From NCBI GenBank assembly GCA_036502625.1, contig DASXYG010000140.1, positions 1-64,000 on the forward strand: DNA of 64,000 nt. The letters run 5' to 3'. Position numbers and translations under genes: made by a program. Below, piece after piece: positions 1 to 7,567 of the stretch (its first letter is position 1; every line of letters begins with the position of its first letter). The notes below the pieces were generated by a model that worked only from the letters and a program-made list of their open reading frames with translations, was not told where the DNA came from and searched no databases. Source of the DNA: DASXYG01 sp036502625. Lineage in GTDB: Bacteria; Actinomycetota; Actinomycetes; Streptosporangiales; Streptosporangiaceae.

Positions 1-273
1 GAGCACTTTCCGCCAGAGGGAAAGCTGCGCGTGTACCGCAGCCGAATGGGCGGACACGAATGGGAGCCGCTCACGAAGGGGCTGCCGCAGCGCGACTGTT
101 ACGTCAACGTGCTGCGCGAGGCCACGGCGGTCGACGCCCTGGACCCGTGCGGCATTTACTTCGGCACCACCGGCGGCCAGGTGTACGCCTCGGCCGACTC
201 CGGCGACACCTGGGCGCCCATCGTCCGCGACCTGCCCGCCGTGCTGTCGGTCGAGGTGCAGACGCTGTCATGA
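1..273 (+). CDS. BNR/sialidase-like beta-propeller protein, C-terminal fragment
   Basis: The reading frame is open from the first base of the window, so the N-terminal part lies upstream. The visible 90 residues contain a clear BNR/Asp-box-type repeat (VYASADSGDTWAPI) preceded by GIYFGTTGGQ, typical of WD40/YVTN/BNR exo-sialidase-like propeller repeats. Such repeats are structural, so a glycosidase activity cannot be claimed. The stop codon overlaps the next start in ATGA, so this gene and the MoaD/ThiS-like gene are probably co-translated; propeller plus ThiS-like carrier is a pairing I recall from actinobacteria. Function unknown. Confidence 0.75.
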   Translation, partial: EHFPPEGKLRVYRSRMGGHEWEPLTKGLPQRDCYVNVLREATAVDALDPCGIYFGTTGGQVYASADSGDTWAPIVRDLPAVLSVEVQTLS

Positions 274-566
274 TCCGCGTCGTGCTCCCGGGCCACCTGC
301 GCGCCCTCGCCGCCGTCGAGGGCGAGGTGCTGCTCGACGTTCCCGGGCCGGTGACACAGCGGTCCGTCCTGGACGCGCTCGAGGCGCGGTACCCGGTGCT
401 GTGCGGCACGATCCGCGACCACGACTCGACGAAGCGCCGCGCGTTCGTCCGCTTCTACGCCTGCCAGGAGGACCTCTCCAACGACCCGCCGGACACCCCG
501 CTGCCCGACCAGGTGGCCACCGGCGCGGAACCGTACCTGGTCGTCGGCTCGATGGCCGGCGGCTGA
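270..566 (+). CDS. MoaD/ThiS family sulfur-carrier-like protein
   Basis: A 98-residue protein of the size of ubiquitin-like sulfur carriers. It opens with MIRVVLPGHLRALA, has the family pattern V-LDALEARYP in the first half, and ends SMAGG. The terminal Gly-Gly is the residue pair that is adenylated and thiocarboxylated in MoaD and ThiS. It overlaps the upstream propeller gene by four bases (ATGA), which fixes the start. No MoaE, ThiG or E1-like gene lies nearby, so the acceptor pathway (molybdopterin, thiazole, cysteine or tungsten cofactor) cannot be named. Family assignment is good; role is unknown. Confidence 0.8.
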   Translation: MIRVVLPGHLRALAAVEGEVLLDVPGPVTQRSVLDALEARYPVLCGTIRDHDSTKRRAFVRFYACQEDLSNDPPDTPLPDQVATGAEPYLVVGSMAGG

Positions 567-645
567 CCCGACCATTGGGTGGGGGCAGGGAGGGAACCGA
601 TCGCGGCCGGCGGCTCATCGGCCGGGCCGCCTGCCGCGATCGGTG

Positions 646-1335
646 TCACGCCTGGTCGTATGGCACGTACTCCACGCCGAGCCGCTCCAGCAGCGGCCGC
701 ATCCCGTAGATGTCCAGGCCGAGTTCGCCCGCGGCCAGCGCCGCGCGGGTCTGCTCCTCCTTCTCCACGCGCGCCTGCGACGCCGCGACGGCCGTGGCCG
801 CGTCGTCGCGGGCCACCACGACCACGCCGTCGTCGTCCGCCACGAGCGCGTCGCCCGGACTGACCACCTGGCCGCCGATGGCCACCGGGACGTTCACCGC
901 GCCCGCCGTGGCCTTGACCGTGCCCTGGGCGCTGACCGCGGCCGACCAGACCGGGAAGCCCATGGCGCGCAGCTCCGCCACGTCGCGCACCCCGGTCTCG
1001 GTGACCAGGGCGCGCACGCCCCGGCTGCGCAGCGACGTGGCCAGCAGCTCGCCGAACATGCCGTCGGTGCACGGCGACGTCGTGGCCACGACCAGGATGT
1101 CGCCCGGCGCGCACTGCTCGACCGCGACGTGCAGCATCAGGTTGTCCCCGGGCCGGCAGAGCGCGGTCACCGCCGTGCCGGCCACGCGGGCGCCGGGGAT
1201 GACCGGGCGCAGGTGCGTGCCCAGGAAGCCGGTACGGCCCATCGCCTCGTGGACGGTGGCCGCGCCGTAGCCGGCCAGCGCCTCGACCGGCGCGGCGTCC
1301 GCGCGCGGCACCCCGGTGACGACCACGTTCCTCAT
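646..1335 (-). CDS. galC: RraA-family aldolase, probable 4-carboxy-4-hydroxy-2-oxoadipate aldolase (GalC/LigK type)
   Basis: A 229-residue RraA-like protein. The family catalytic pair Arg-Asp is present in TETGVRDVAELRAMGFPVWS, and the DGVVVVARDDA segment near residue 180 is typical of the fold. Family members either regulate RNase E or act as metal-dependent aldolases; the latter cleave 4-carboxy-4-hydroxy-2-oxoadipate to oxaloacetate and pyruvate, the last step of the gallate and protocatechuate 4,5-cleavage pathways. The gene overlaps the stop of the upstream GalB-like gene (ATGA), which strongly favours the aldolase role. The start at 1335 is preferred over longer forms for this reason. 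Confidence 0.8.
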   Translation of the reverse strand: MRNVVVTGVPRADAAPVEALAGYGAATVHEAMGRTGFLGTHLRPVIPGARVAGTAVTALCRPGDNLMLHVAVEQCAPGDILVVATTSPCTDGMFGELLATSLRSRGVRALVTETGVRDVAELRAMGFPVWSAAVSAQGTVKATAGAVNVPVAIGGQVVSPGDALVADDDGVVVVARDDAATAVAASQARVEKEEQTRAALAAGELGLDIYGMRPLLERLGVEYVPYDQA

Positions 1336-2072
1336 GCCAGCTCCTCCGTGACCTGCGGGTACAGCCGCATGAACGCCTCGGCGCGCGTCTCGTGCGGCAG
1401 CCCGAGATTGGGCCCGGCGTTGCGCTTGAGCTGCACGCCGCGGCGCGTGGCCAGGTCGGTGTAGTAGTCCCACATGTGCTGCTGGGCGGGCAGGCACTCC
1501 ATGGCGCGCCGCTTCTTCTCGTACACCGGCGTGATGTCGAGCAGCACCTGCGGCTTGAACTCGCACATCTCCGGCTGGTGCGGCTCGAAGAAGAACACCG
1601 GCGGCGCGCCGAGCGGGTCGCCGGGCGCGGGGTAGCCGACCGCCTGGGCGAGCACGCGAGCGTCAAGCGCGATGCGCGCGGCGGTCGGGTGGTCGCCGTT
1701 GTACGGGTCCACGAGCGGGTGGGTGAGCACGACGGTGGGGCGTACGTCGCGGTAGACGTGCACCACGCGGTCGACCAGGTCGTCGGACGCGCGCAGCGGG
1801 TAGTCGCCGGCGTCGAGGAACGCGATCTCCGCGCCCAGGGTCTGCGCCGCGGCGGTGGCCTCGTCGCGGCGCAGCGCCTTGATCTCCTCCAGCTTCCTGC
1901 CCTCGCGCCAGGCGCGCGCCGACTCGCCGCGTTCCCCGTACGACAGGCACAGCACCTTCACGCGGTCACCGCGCTCGGCGGCCAGCGCGATCGCGCCGGA
2001 CGCCCGCCAGACGAAGTCCCCCGCGTGCGCGCTGACCACCAGCAGGGCACCGGATGGGGTGGGCGTGGTCAT
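1332..2072 (-). CDS. galB: PIG-L-type 4-oxalomesaconate hydratase-like protein
   Basis: A 246-residue PIG-L/LmbE-fold protein. The usual AHPDDE metal motif appears as SAHAGDFVWRASG, the variant I associate with GalB of Pseudomonas putida, a PIG-L-like enzyme that hydrates 4-oxalomesaconate to 4-carboxy-4-hydroxy-2-oxoadipate. The second metal region is intact as DPYNGDHPTAAR. Its product would be the substrate of the overlapping RraA-type aldolase, so the two form a consecutive pair. An N-acetylglucosaminyl deacetylase role is the alternative but does not fit the neighbours. Transcribed from the MFS gene side. Confidence 0.78.
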   Translation of the reverse strand: MTTPTPSGALLVVSAHAGDFVWRASGAIALAAERGDRVKVLCLSYGERGESARAWREGRKLEEIKALRRDEATAAAQTLGAEIAFLDAGDYPLRASDDLVDRVVHVYRDVRPTVVLTHPLVDPYNGDHPTAARIALDARVLAQAVGYPAPGDPLGAPPVFFFEPHQPEMCEFKPQVLLDITPVYEKKRRAMECLPAQQHMWDYYTDLATRRGVQLKRNAGPNLGLPHETRAEAFMRLYPQVTEELA

Positions 2073-2100
2073 ACTTGCTCCTTCTTCTAGTCGGCACTGC

Positions 2101-3414
2101 CTAGTCGTGCAGGTCGGTGTCGCGGGTCTCCGGGCCGAGCAGGGCGCCGCAGAGGATCAGCGCGCCGCCGAGCACCAGCAGCACCACCGGCGTGTACGCC
2201 ATGGGCACCACGGACGTGAGCCAGTCCTGGTAGTACGCGTACCCGGCGGTGACGAGCAGCGGGAGGCTGTAGCCGAGGCCGAACCCGGTGCCGCGCACCG
2301 CCGACGGGAACCGTTCGCAGATGTAGGACGGGGTGACCGCGAACATGCTCGCGCCGGCCAGCCTGATCACCAGCGTGACGAGCAGGACCAGCCAGAATCC
2401 GGACCGGCCGCCGGGCGCGAGGAACGCGAACGCGGCGGCGGTGACCACGCCGACCGAGACACCGCAGATGACGAAGAACGTACGGCGCCCGATGCGGTCC
2501 GTCCACGCCCCGATGGCCGGGAACAGCCCGGCGTGCACGAACTGCGCGAGCACCAGCGCGCCGGTGATCTCCGTGGGGCCGAGCGTGGTCGTGTCGCCGA
2601 GGTAGGCCGGCAGCAGGCCCGACGCCATGTTGGACGCGAACCACACGCCCGCCATCAGCACGAACACCTGCCAGAAGTTCCGGCGTACGGCGCCGAACAG
2701 CACGGTCTTCACCGGGTTGGCGCGCTTCTTCGCGCCGAGGAACACCGGCGACTCGCGCACCTTGGTCGCGTAGTAGACCAGGAACACCACGCTGAGCAGG
2801 GCGCCGACGGCGAACGGGATGCGCCAGCCCCACTGCGCGTAGGCCGAGTCGGGGCCGCCGGCCGGGGCGAGGTGCAGCACGGCGAACGTCACCAGCGAGA
2901 TGAAGCAGTACGACAGCGGGAACCCGATGCTGACGAGGCTGCCGTACAGGCCGCGGCGGCCGCGCGGCGCGACCTCCATGGCCAGCGGGATGGCCCCGGT
3001 GTACTCGCCGCCGAGGAAGACGCCGTCGACCAGGCGCAGCGCGATCATCAAGATGACGGCGGCCATGCCGATCGTCGCGTAGCCGGGCAGCGCCGCGATC
3101 AGCGCGGTCGTCACGCCGCAGCCCGCGACGGACAGCAGCGTGACGCGGCGGCGGCCGACCCGGTCGGCGAGCCTGCCGAAGATCATCGAGCCGAGCGGCC
3201 GGCCGACCAGCGTGGACACGAACACCGCGGCGGCGATGATCGCTTTCGTGCCGACCGGCAGGCCCTTGGGGATGAAGAACGTCATCGCCGGGGTGAGCGC
3301 GATCGTCGGCAGGTAGACGTCGTACATGTCCACGAAGAAGCCGAAGGCCCCGCCGATCACGGCGGCCCGTGTCTGGGCGGCGTCGGGTGCGGAGGTGGGG
3401 GTCGTCGTCGCCAT
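2101..3414 (-). CDS. MFS transporter, aromatic acid/carboxylate type
   Basis: A 437-residue major facilitator protein with about twelve hydrophobic segments. The loop 2-3 signature reads GRLADRVGRRRV and the second-half counterpart GAWTDRIGRRTF. The early segment FFVDMYDVYLP is like the acidic TM1 motif of metabolite:proton symporters. It is the first gene of the minus-strand galB-galC unit, so its likely cargo is the aromatic or tricarboxylic compound these enzymes degrade. ATG at 3414 follows an AAGGGCG ribosome site and lies close to the TTGTTAACAA palindrome. Confidence 0.85.
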   Translation of the reverse strand: MATTTPTSAPDAAQTRAAVIGGAFGFFVDMYDVYLPTIALTPAMTFFIPKGLPVGTKAIIAAAVFVSTLVGRPLGSMIFGRLADRVGRRRVTLLSVAGCGVTTALIAALPGYATIGMAAVILMIALRLVDGVFLGGEYTGAIPLAMEVAPRGRRGLYGSLVSIGFPLSYCFISLVTFAVLHLAPAGGPDSAYAQWGWRIPFAVGALLSVVFLVYYATKVRESPVFLGAKKRANPVKTVLFGAVRRNFWQVFVLMAGVWFASNMASGLLPAYLGDTTTLGPTEITGALVLAQFVHAGLFPAIGAWTDRIGRRTFFVICGVSVGVVTAAAFAFLAPGGRSGFWLVLLVTLVIRLAGASMFAVTPSYICERFPSAVRGTGFGLGYSLPLLVTAGYAYYQDWLTSVVPMAYTPVVLLVLGGALILCGALLGPETRDTDLHD

Positions 3415-3428
3415 CACATCGCCCTTGA

Positions 3429-3584
3429 TTGTTAACAAAGATGTCCGCAATCTTTGGCCGCGTCTGGCGCGCCTGTCAACCCCCGGAATCGTGTGGACGC
3501 CCTGCCAGCTCGGCGGTTCCCGGCTACGCGCGGTGGCGTGCGGGGTTGACATCGAGGGCGCGTTACGGTGCAGGATTGTCGACA
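3429..3584. promoter_or_regulatory. Divergent promoter region with two related GntR-type palindromes
   Basis: TTGTTAACAA (3429-3438) is a perfect 10-base palindrome just upstream of the MFS gene. TTGTCGACA (3576-3584, core palindrome TGTCGACA) lies upstream of the plus-strand DUF6282 gene. Both match TTGTyrACA, the kind of half-site pair bound by FadR/FCD-type GntR regulators, and a GntR gene of that class ends this cluster. A TTGACA at 3546-3551 could be the -35 of the plus promoter. Binding is inferred, not shown. Confidence 0.5.
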
Positions 3585-3615
3585 CTATTGGTGCGACGTA
3601 CGGGAGGACCGACCG

Positions 3616-4542
3616 ATGGCCGAGGGGTACGCAGGTCCGTCCACAAGGGCGCGCGCCCTTGTGGAGGGCGGCTACGACACGCACATCCACGTCGCGCCGG
3701 ACGTGATGGAGCGCCGCATCGACGACGTCGACCTCGGTCACAGGTTCGCGGAGGTGGGGCTGGCCGGGTTCGTGCTGAAGTCCCACTACGTGCCCACCGC
3801 CGAGCGCGCCGAGGTCGTCCGCAAGGTCGTGCCGGAGACCGACGCGCTGGGCGCGCTCACGCTGAACGGATCCGTCGGCGGTCTGAACCCCACGGCCGTG
3901 GAGATCGCCGGGCGGCAGGGCGCGCGGGTCGTGTGGATGCCCACCGTCGACTGCCGCAACCAGCGGGACAGCCGCGCGCAGGACCCGCCGGGCGCCAAGC
4001 CGCCGATGTGGGCGGCGCTCCAGGACGACCTGCGGGCGAGCGGCATCGAGCCGCCGGCGATCGACGTCGTGGACGGCGCGGGCGCCGTACTGCCCGCCGT
4101 ACGTGACGTCCTCACGGTGGTCGCCAAGCACGGCATGACGCTGGCCACCGGCCACCTGAACGCGGCCGAGATCGTCGCGGTCGTGGACGCCGCGCTGGAC
4201 GCCGGGGTGCGCACGGTCGTCGTGACCCATCCGGAGTTCACGTCGCAGCGGCTCCCGGTGGACGTGCAGCAGCGGCTGGCCGGGCGCGGCGCGCTGCTCG
4301 AACGGTGCTTCACGACGCCGCACACCGGCAAGGTGAGCTGGGAAGAGCTGCTGAACAACATCCGTAAGGCGGGTCCGGAGAACTCCGTGCTGTCCAGCGA
4401 CCTCGGGCAGCCGTTCAACCCGCCGGTCGAGGACGGGCTGGCGCTGATGGCCGACACGCTGATCGCGAACGGCTTCACCGACGAGGAGATCCAGACGATG
4501 GCCGTCGCCAACTCGCGCCGCGTCGCCGGGGCGGGCAAATGA
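3616..4542 (+). CDS. DUF6282 family amidohydrolase-like protein
   Basis: A 308-residue protein. Near the start it has YDTHIHVAPDVMERR, with the HxH pair that binds metal in amidohydrolase barrels, and later MTLATGHLNAAEI, VVTHPEF and VLSSDLGQP, which supply the further His residues and the Asp expected in that fold. This matches my recollection of DUF6282. The ATG at 3616 is chosen because GGGAGG lies eight bases upstream; a GTG at 3568 is possible. It overlaps the next gene (ATGA). Beside galB/galC genes a lactone or ring-cleavage product hydrolase (the LigI step) is plausible but unproven. Confidence 0.7.
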   Translation: MAEGYAGPSTRARALVEGGYDTHIHVAPDVMERRIDDVDLGHRFAEVGLAGFVLKSHYVPTAERAEVVRKVVPETDALGALTLNGSVGGLNPTAVEIAGRQGARVVWMPTVDCRNQRDSRAQDPPGAKPPMWAALQDDLRASGIEPPAIDVVDGAGAVLPAVRDVLTVVAKHGMTLATGHLNAAEIVAVVDAALDAGVRTVVVTHPEFTSQRLPVDVQQRLAGRGALLERCFTTPHTGKVSWEELLNNIRKAGPENSVLSSDLGQPFNPPVEDGLALMADTLIANGFTDEEIQTMAVANSRRVAGAGK

Positions 4543-5318
4543 GCCCGGTCGTCGCGGTGCTCGGGCTCGGCGAGGCGGGCGGCGCGATCTCCGCCGACCT
4601 GGCCGCCGCCGGGGTGGCCGTACGGGGGTACGACCCGGCGGTCACCGCGACCGGCGCCGTACGCGACTGCCGTGACGAGGCCGACGCCGCGGCCGGCGCG
4701 GACGTCGTGCTCAGCGTGAACAGCGCCGAGGTGGCCGTCGATGCGCTGCGCGCGGGGCTGCCGGGCGCGGCGCGCACGACGGTGTGGGCGGACCTCAACA
4801 CCGGGGCGCCGGAGCTGAAGCGGCGGCTCGCCGGGGTGGCCGCCGAGGCGGGCGTGCCGTTCGCGGACGTCTCGCTCATGGCGCCGGTGCCCGGCAAGGG
4901 GCTGCGCACACCGATGCTGGTCTCCGGCGACGGCGCCGAGCGGTACGCCGGGGTGCTCGGCCCGGCGGGCGCGTCGATCACCGTGCTCGACGGCCCGGCC
5001 GGGCTCGCGGCCACCAGGAAGCTGCTGCGCAGCGTGTTCTTCAAGGGCATGGCCGCGGCCGTCGTCGAGGCGCTGCGCGCCGCGCACGAAGCGGGCCTGG
5101 ACGACTGGCTGCGCGCGCACATCGCCGAAGAGCTGGAGTCCGCGGACGCCGCGTTCGCCAAGCGCCTGGAGGAGGGCAGCCACAAGCACGCGGTGCGCCG
5201 CGCGGAGGAGATGCGCGCGGCCGGCGCGCTGCTCGTCGAGCTGAGCGTGCCGTCGCGCGTCACCGACGCCAGCCGCGACTGGCTCGACCAGCTCGCCGCC
5301 GAGCGCGGCACCGGCTGA
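4539..5318 (+). CDS. NAD(P)-binding 6-phosphogluconate-dehydrogenase-like protein (DUF1932)
   Basis: A 259-residue dehydrogenase of the 6PGDH/3-hydroxyisobutyrate family. The Rossmann motif is VLGLGEAGGAISADLAAAG, followed by a beta strand ending in YDP; the second half (KLLRSVFFKGMAAAVVEALRAAHEAG) matches the DUF1932 helical domain in which Lys is the usual catalytic residue. Start is fixed by a four-base overlap with the DUF6282 gene. It probably oxidises or reduces an intermediate of the pathway shared with galB/galC; the substrate cannot be told from sequence. A 26-base hairpin follows the stop. Confidence 0.75.
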   Translation: MSPVVAVLGLGEAGGAISADLAAAGVAVRGYDPAVTATGAVRDCRDEADAAAGADVVLSVNSAEVAVDALRAGLPGAARTTVWADLNTGAPELKRRLAGVAAEAGVPFADVSLMAPVPGKGLRTPMLVSGDGAERYAGVLGPAGASITVLDGPAGLAATRKLLRSVFFKGMAAAVVEALRAAHEAGLDDWLRAHIAEELESADAAFAKRLEEGSHKHAVRRAEEMRAAGALLVELSVPSRVTDASRDWLDQLAAERGTG

Positions 5319-5329
5319 CCGTTCCGAAC

Positions 5330-5355
5330 GGAGGCCGGCGGCGCCGCTGGCCTCC
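5330..5355 (+). terminator. Hairpin after DUF1932 gene
   Basis: GGAGGCCGGCGGC (5330-5342) is followed at once by GCCGCTGGCCTCC, a 13-base stem with one mismatch. It sits 11 bases after the stop codon and has no T tail, as is usual for actinomycete hairpin terminators. A second short palindrome, CCGTTCCGAACGG, immediately precedes it at 5319-5331. Confidence 0.45.
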
Positions 5356-5416
5356 CTACAATCACGGCTACTGATTCGCGCACGCTCATGGGATTCACGC
5401 GACCGACGGGGGACCG

Positions 5417-6067
5417 GTGACCGCACAGAAGACGGCTAGTGGGCACGGCGGCGTCCTGGCGGCCATCCGCGACGCGATCGTCGCCGGCGACTTCGCGCCG
5501 AACCAGCGGCTGGTCGAGGCGGACCTGTCCGAACGGTTCGGCGCCAGCCGCGCGAACGTGCGCGCCGCGCTGCTCGAACTGACCAACGAGGGCGTCGTCG
5601 AGCGGGTGCAGAACCGGGGCGCGCGGGTGCGCGCCGTGCCGCTGAAGGAGGCCATCGAGATCTCCGAGGTGCGGATGGTCGTGGAGGGGCTGTGCGCGGC
5701 GAAAGCCGCGGAGCGGATCACCGACACGGAGATCGCGGAGCTGCGCGAGCTCGGCGAGGCGATGCGCACCGCCGTGTCCCGCGGCGAGGTCATGACGTAC
5801 TCGAAGCTCAACGAGCGGCTGCACCAGCGCGTACGGCAGATCGGCGGGCAGGAGACGGCGGACGGGGTGCTGGAGCGGCTGCGCGCGCAGAGCGTGCGCC
5901 ACCAGTACCGCCTGGCCCTGCAGCCGGGCCGCCCGCAGGTCTCGCTGCCGGAGCACCTGGCGATCATCGACGAGATCTGCGCGCACGCGCCGGACGCCGC
6001 CGAGCGCGCCGCGCGGCGCCACCTGCGCAGCGTCATCGAGGCGCTGAAGGCCGGGGAGAACGCGTAA
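5417..6067 (+). CDS. GntR-family transcriptional regulator (FadR/FCD subfamily)
   Basis: A 216-residue regulator. Residues 10-75 form a winged helix-turn-helix (LVEADLSERFGASRANVRAAL, then EGVVERVQNRGARV) and the rest is an all-helical FCD ligand domain with the metal-site pattern NERLHQRV and LPEHLAIIDEI. GTG start at 5417 preceded by GGGGGA. It lies downstream of the DUF6282-DUF1932 pair in the same direction and is the natural candidate to bind the TTGTyrACA palindromes between the two divergent halves of this cluster, with a pathway acid as effector. Confidence 0.85.
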   Translation: MTAQKTASGHGGVLAAIRDAIVAGDFAPNQRLVEADLSERFGASRANVRAALLELTNEGVVERVQNRGARVRAVPLKEAIEISEVRMVVEGLCAAKAAERITDTEIAELRELGEAMRTAVSRGEVMTYSKLNERLHQRVRQIGGQETADGVLERLRAQSVRHQYRLALQPGRPQVSLPEHLAIIDEICAHAPDAAERAARRHLRSVIEALKAGENA

Positions 6068-6095
6068 GCCCGCCGGGCCGGTCGGCTCGGCGGGC
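6068..6095. terminator. Bidirectional hairpin between convergent genes
   Basis: GCCCGCCG (6068-6075) pairs with CGGCGGGC (6088-6095) around a 12-base loop. It begins directly after the gntR stop codon and lies before the convergent SRPBCC gene stop, so it can end both transcripts. Confidence 0.5.
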
Positions 6096-6108
6096 GCCCG
6101 CGTACGGC

Positions 6109-6852
6109 TCAGGCGACGGACTTCTCCAGCCAGGCCTGCCAGGCGGCGTCGATCGCCGCGGCGTCGATGCCCGGGTTGAAGGAGTGGACCTCGGCGAACG
6201 CCATGCCCATGCCGGTCATCAGCATGTAGACCGCGTCGGGGTTGGCGACGATCAGGGTGTGGTGCTCCTCGTCCGCGTGGGTCACCGTGCCGGCGGCCGT
6301 GGACGGGCCCACCTGCGGGTGCGCCGCCTGGCCCTCGGCGACCGGGCCGGTGAGGCCGAACGCCGCGGTGAACGCGGCCCACGCCTTCGCGGTGTCGGCC
6401 ACCTTCGGGCCCGGCAGGAACATGTTGTGCGCGGACGTGCGGCCGGGGAAGTGCTTGACGTACGCGGCCAGCTTCTCCAGGTACTTGCGGTCGCCGACCT
6501 TCAGCGCGTCGTACTGCTCTTCCCAGTCGTCGCCGAGGAAGCCGTTGTGCACGAACCGCAGCACGGTGCTGCCGCCCTCGCGCGCCTCCAGGAGGTACTC
6601 GAAGGCCATGAACTCGCCGTTGCTCTCGTCGGACTTGTACGCGAAGTGCTTCAGCGGCTCGTACGCGGTGACCGTGCCGTGGCCGATCTCGCCGAACATC
6701 GAGTGGGACGTCTCGCCGCCGAGGCGCGGCTCGATCTCGCTGTGGCCCATGAACCACGAATCGATGCCGGGGCCGGTGGCGATCGCCTCCCAGACCTGCT
6801 CGGGCGTGGCGTCAAGGGTGATCTCTTCGCTGACCTCGAACTCGTGCGGCAT
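6109..6852 (-). CDS. SRPBCC/AHSA1-like START-fold protein
   Basis: A 247-residue protein. Residues 1-150 match the AHSA1/SRPBCC pattern: ITLDATPEQVWEAIATGPGIDSWF at the start, then GTVTAYEPLKHFAYKSDE and STVLRFVHNGFLGDDW. The C-terminal 90 residues are an extra domain of similar composition seen in some actinobacterial members. Such proteins bind hydrophobic ligands in a cavity; no enzymatic residue is evident. The start lies two bases after the stop of the ArsR-type regulator, so the pair is co-translated. Regulator plus SRPBCC protein is a very common pairing. Confidence 0.82.
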   Translation of the reverse strand: MPHEFEVSEEITLDATPEQVWEAIATGPGIDSWFMGHSEIEPRLGGETSHSMFGEIGHGTVTAYEPLKHFAYKSDESNGEFMAFEYLLEAREGGSTVLRFVHNGFLGDDWEEQYDALKVGDRKYLEKLAAYVKHFPGRTSAHNMFLPGPKVADTAKAWAAFTAAFGLTGPVAEGQAAHPQVGPSTAAGTVTHADEEHHTLIVANPDAVYMLMTGMGMAFAEVHSFNPGIDAAAIDAAWQAWLEKSVA

Positions 6853-6854
6853 GG

Positions 6855-7448
6855 CTAGGGCTCCTTCGTCTGCGTGATGGTGGGATGGACGGCCACGAGC
6901 ACGCGGTGCGGCCGCCCGCGCGGGGCGTTCTCGTCGTGGTACTTGCCGACCAGCGCGGTGACCGCGGCGGCCAGTTCCTCGGCGAACGCGGCGCGGTCGG
7001 CCGCGGACGCGAACCGCACCTCGCCGTCGATCGCGAACGTGGCCAGCGGCTTGCCGGCCTTGGCGGCGCCGGTGATCAGCGCGCCGACGTCGCGCACCAG
7101 GCGCGCGCCGAGGGCGAGCAGCCACCGGGCGGACAACCGGTCCGGCGCGCGATCCGGGTCCGGGGCGACGGCGGCGAGCGCGCTCGGGGAGATCACGAAG
7201 GACGACGCCGTGGCGCGCAGCACGCGCTCGGTGACGTTGCCCTTCTTCCGCTCCTCGACGAGCTCGACGAGCCCGTGCCGCTCCAGGGCGTGGAGGTGGT
7301 AGTTCACCTTCTGCCGCGGGAGGCCGACCTTGGCCGCCAGCGTGGTGGCCGAGCCGGGCTCGGCCAGCGCCGCCAGCAGCCGCGCACGCACCGGGTCCAG
7401 CGACGCGCCGGCCGCCGCGGGGTCCTCGATAACCGCTACCTCGAACAT
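6855..7448 (-). CDS. ArsR-type helix-turn-helix regulator
   Basis: A 197-residue regulator with a winged helix at residues 15-85 (LDPVRARLLAALAEPGSATTLAAKVGLPRQKVNYHLHALERHGLVE split across helices), as in the ArsR/SmtB-like group; metal-binding cysteines are absent. The remaining 110 residues are an uncharacterised sensory part. It is the first gene of a two-gene unit with the SRPBCC protein. An inverted repeat CCGACAAC/GTTGTCGG lies just upstream and is a likely operator for autoregulation. Start ATG at 7448 is chosen for the regular N-terminus; longer reading frames run into the promoter. Confidence 0.82.
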   Translation of the reverse strand: MFEVAVIEDPAAAGASLDPVRARLLAALAEPGSATTLAAKVGLPRQKVNYHLHALERHGLVELVEERKKGNVTERVLRATASSFVISPSALAAVAPDPDRAPDRLSARWLLALGARLVRDVGALITGAAKAGKPLATFAIDGEVRFASAADRAAFAEELAAAVTALVGKYHDENAPRGRPHRVLVAVHPTITQTKEP

Positions 7449-7463
7449 GGGAACACCGTCCCA

Positions 7464-7501
7464 CCGACAACTTTTTTTGTCAAGGATGCTTTTGTTGTCG
7501 G
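7464..7501 (-). promoter_or_regulatory. Inverted repeat operator upstream of ArsR-type gene
   Basis: CCGACAAC (7464-7471) and GTTGTCGG (7494-7501) are perfect complements separated by 22 bases that include an A/T-rich run unusual for this DNA. A smaller GACAA/TTGTC repeat is nested inside. Position 15-53 bases upstream of the start suggests an autoregulatory operator overlapping the promoter. Confidence 0.5.
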
Positions 7502-7517
7502 TACGAAAGCGCGAAAA

Positions 7518-7538
7518 CCCCAGGTCGACGACCTGGGG
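7518..7538 (-). terminator. Intrinsic terminator of the TetR gene
   Basis: CCCCAGGT (7518-7525) and ACCTGGGG (7531-7538) form an eight-base stem with a five-base loop. Read on the minus strand the hairpin is followed by TTTT, so it is oriented to end the tetR transcript, whose stop is about 30 bases earlier. It also insulates the downstream ArsR-type promoter. Confidence 0.6.
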
Positions 7539-7567
7539 GTTCGAATGAGCGCGGGCGTACGGCCGGG

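Noticed and set aside
646..1335. RraA as regulator of RNase E
   Set aside because: The catalytic Arg-Asp pair and overlap with a GalB-like gene favour the aldolase branch of the family.
1855..3435. Plus-strand ORF of 526 codons antisense to the MFS gene
   Set aside because: Rich in Arg, His, Gly and Gln with no membrane or domain pattern; it is the shadow of the minus-strand transporter, whose motifs are clear.
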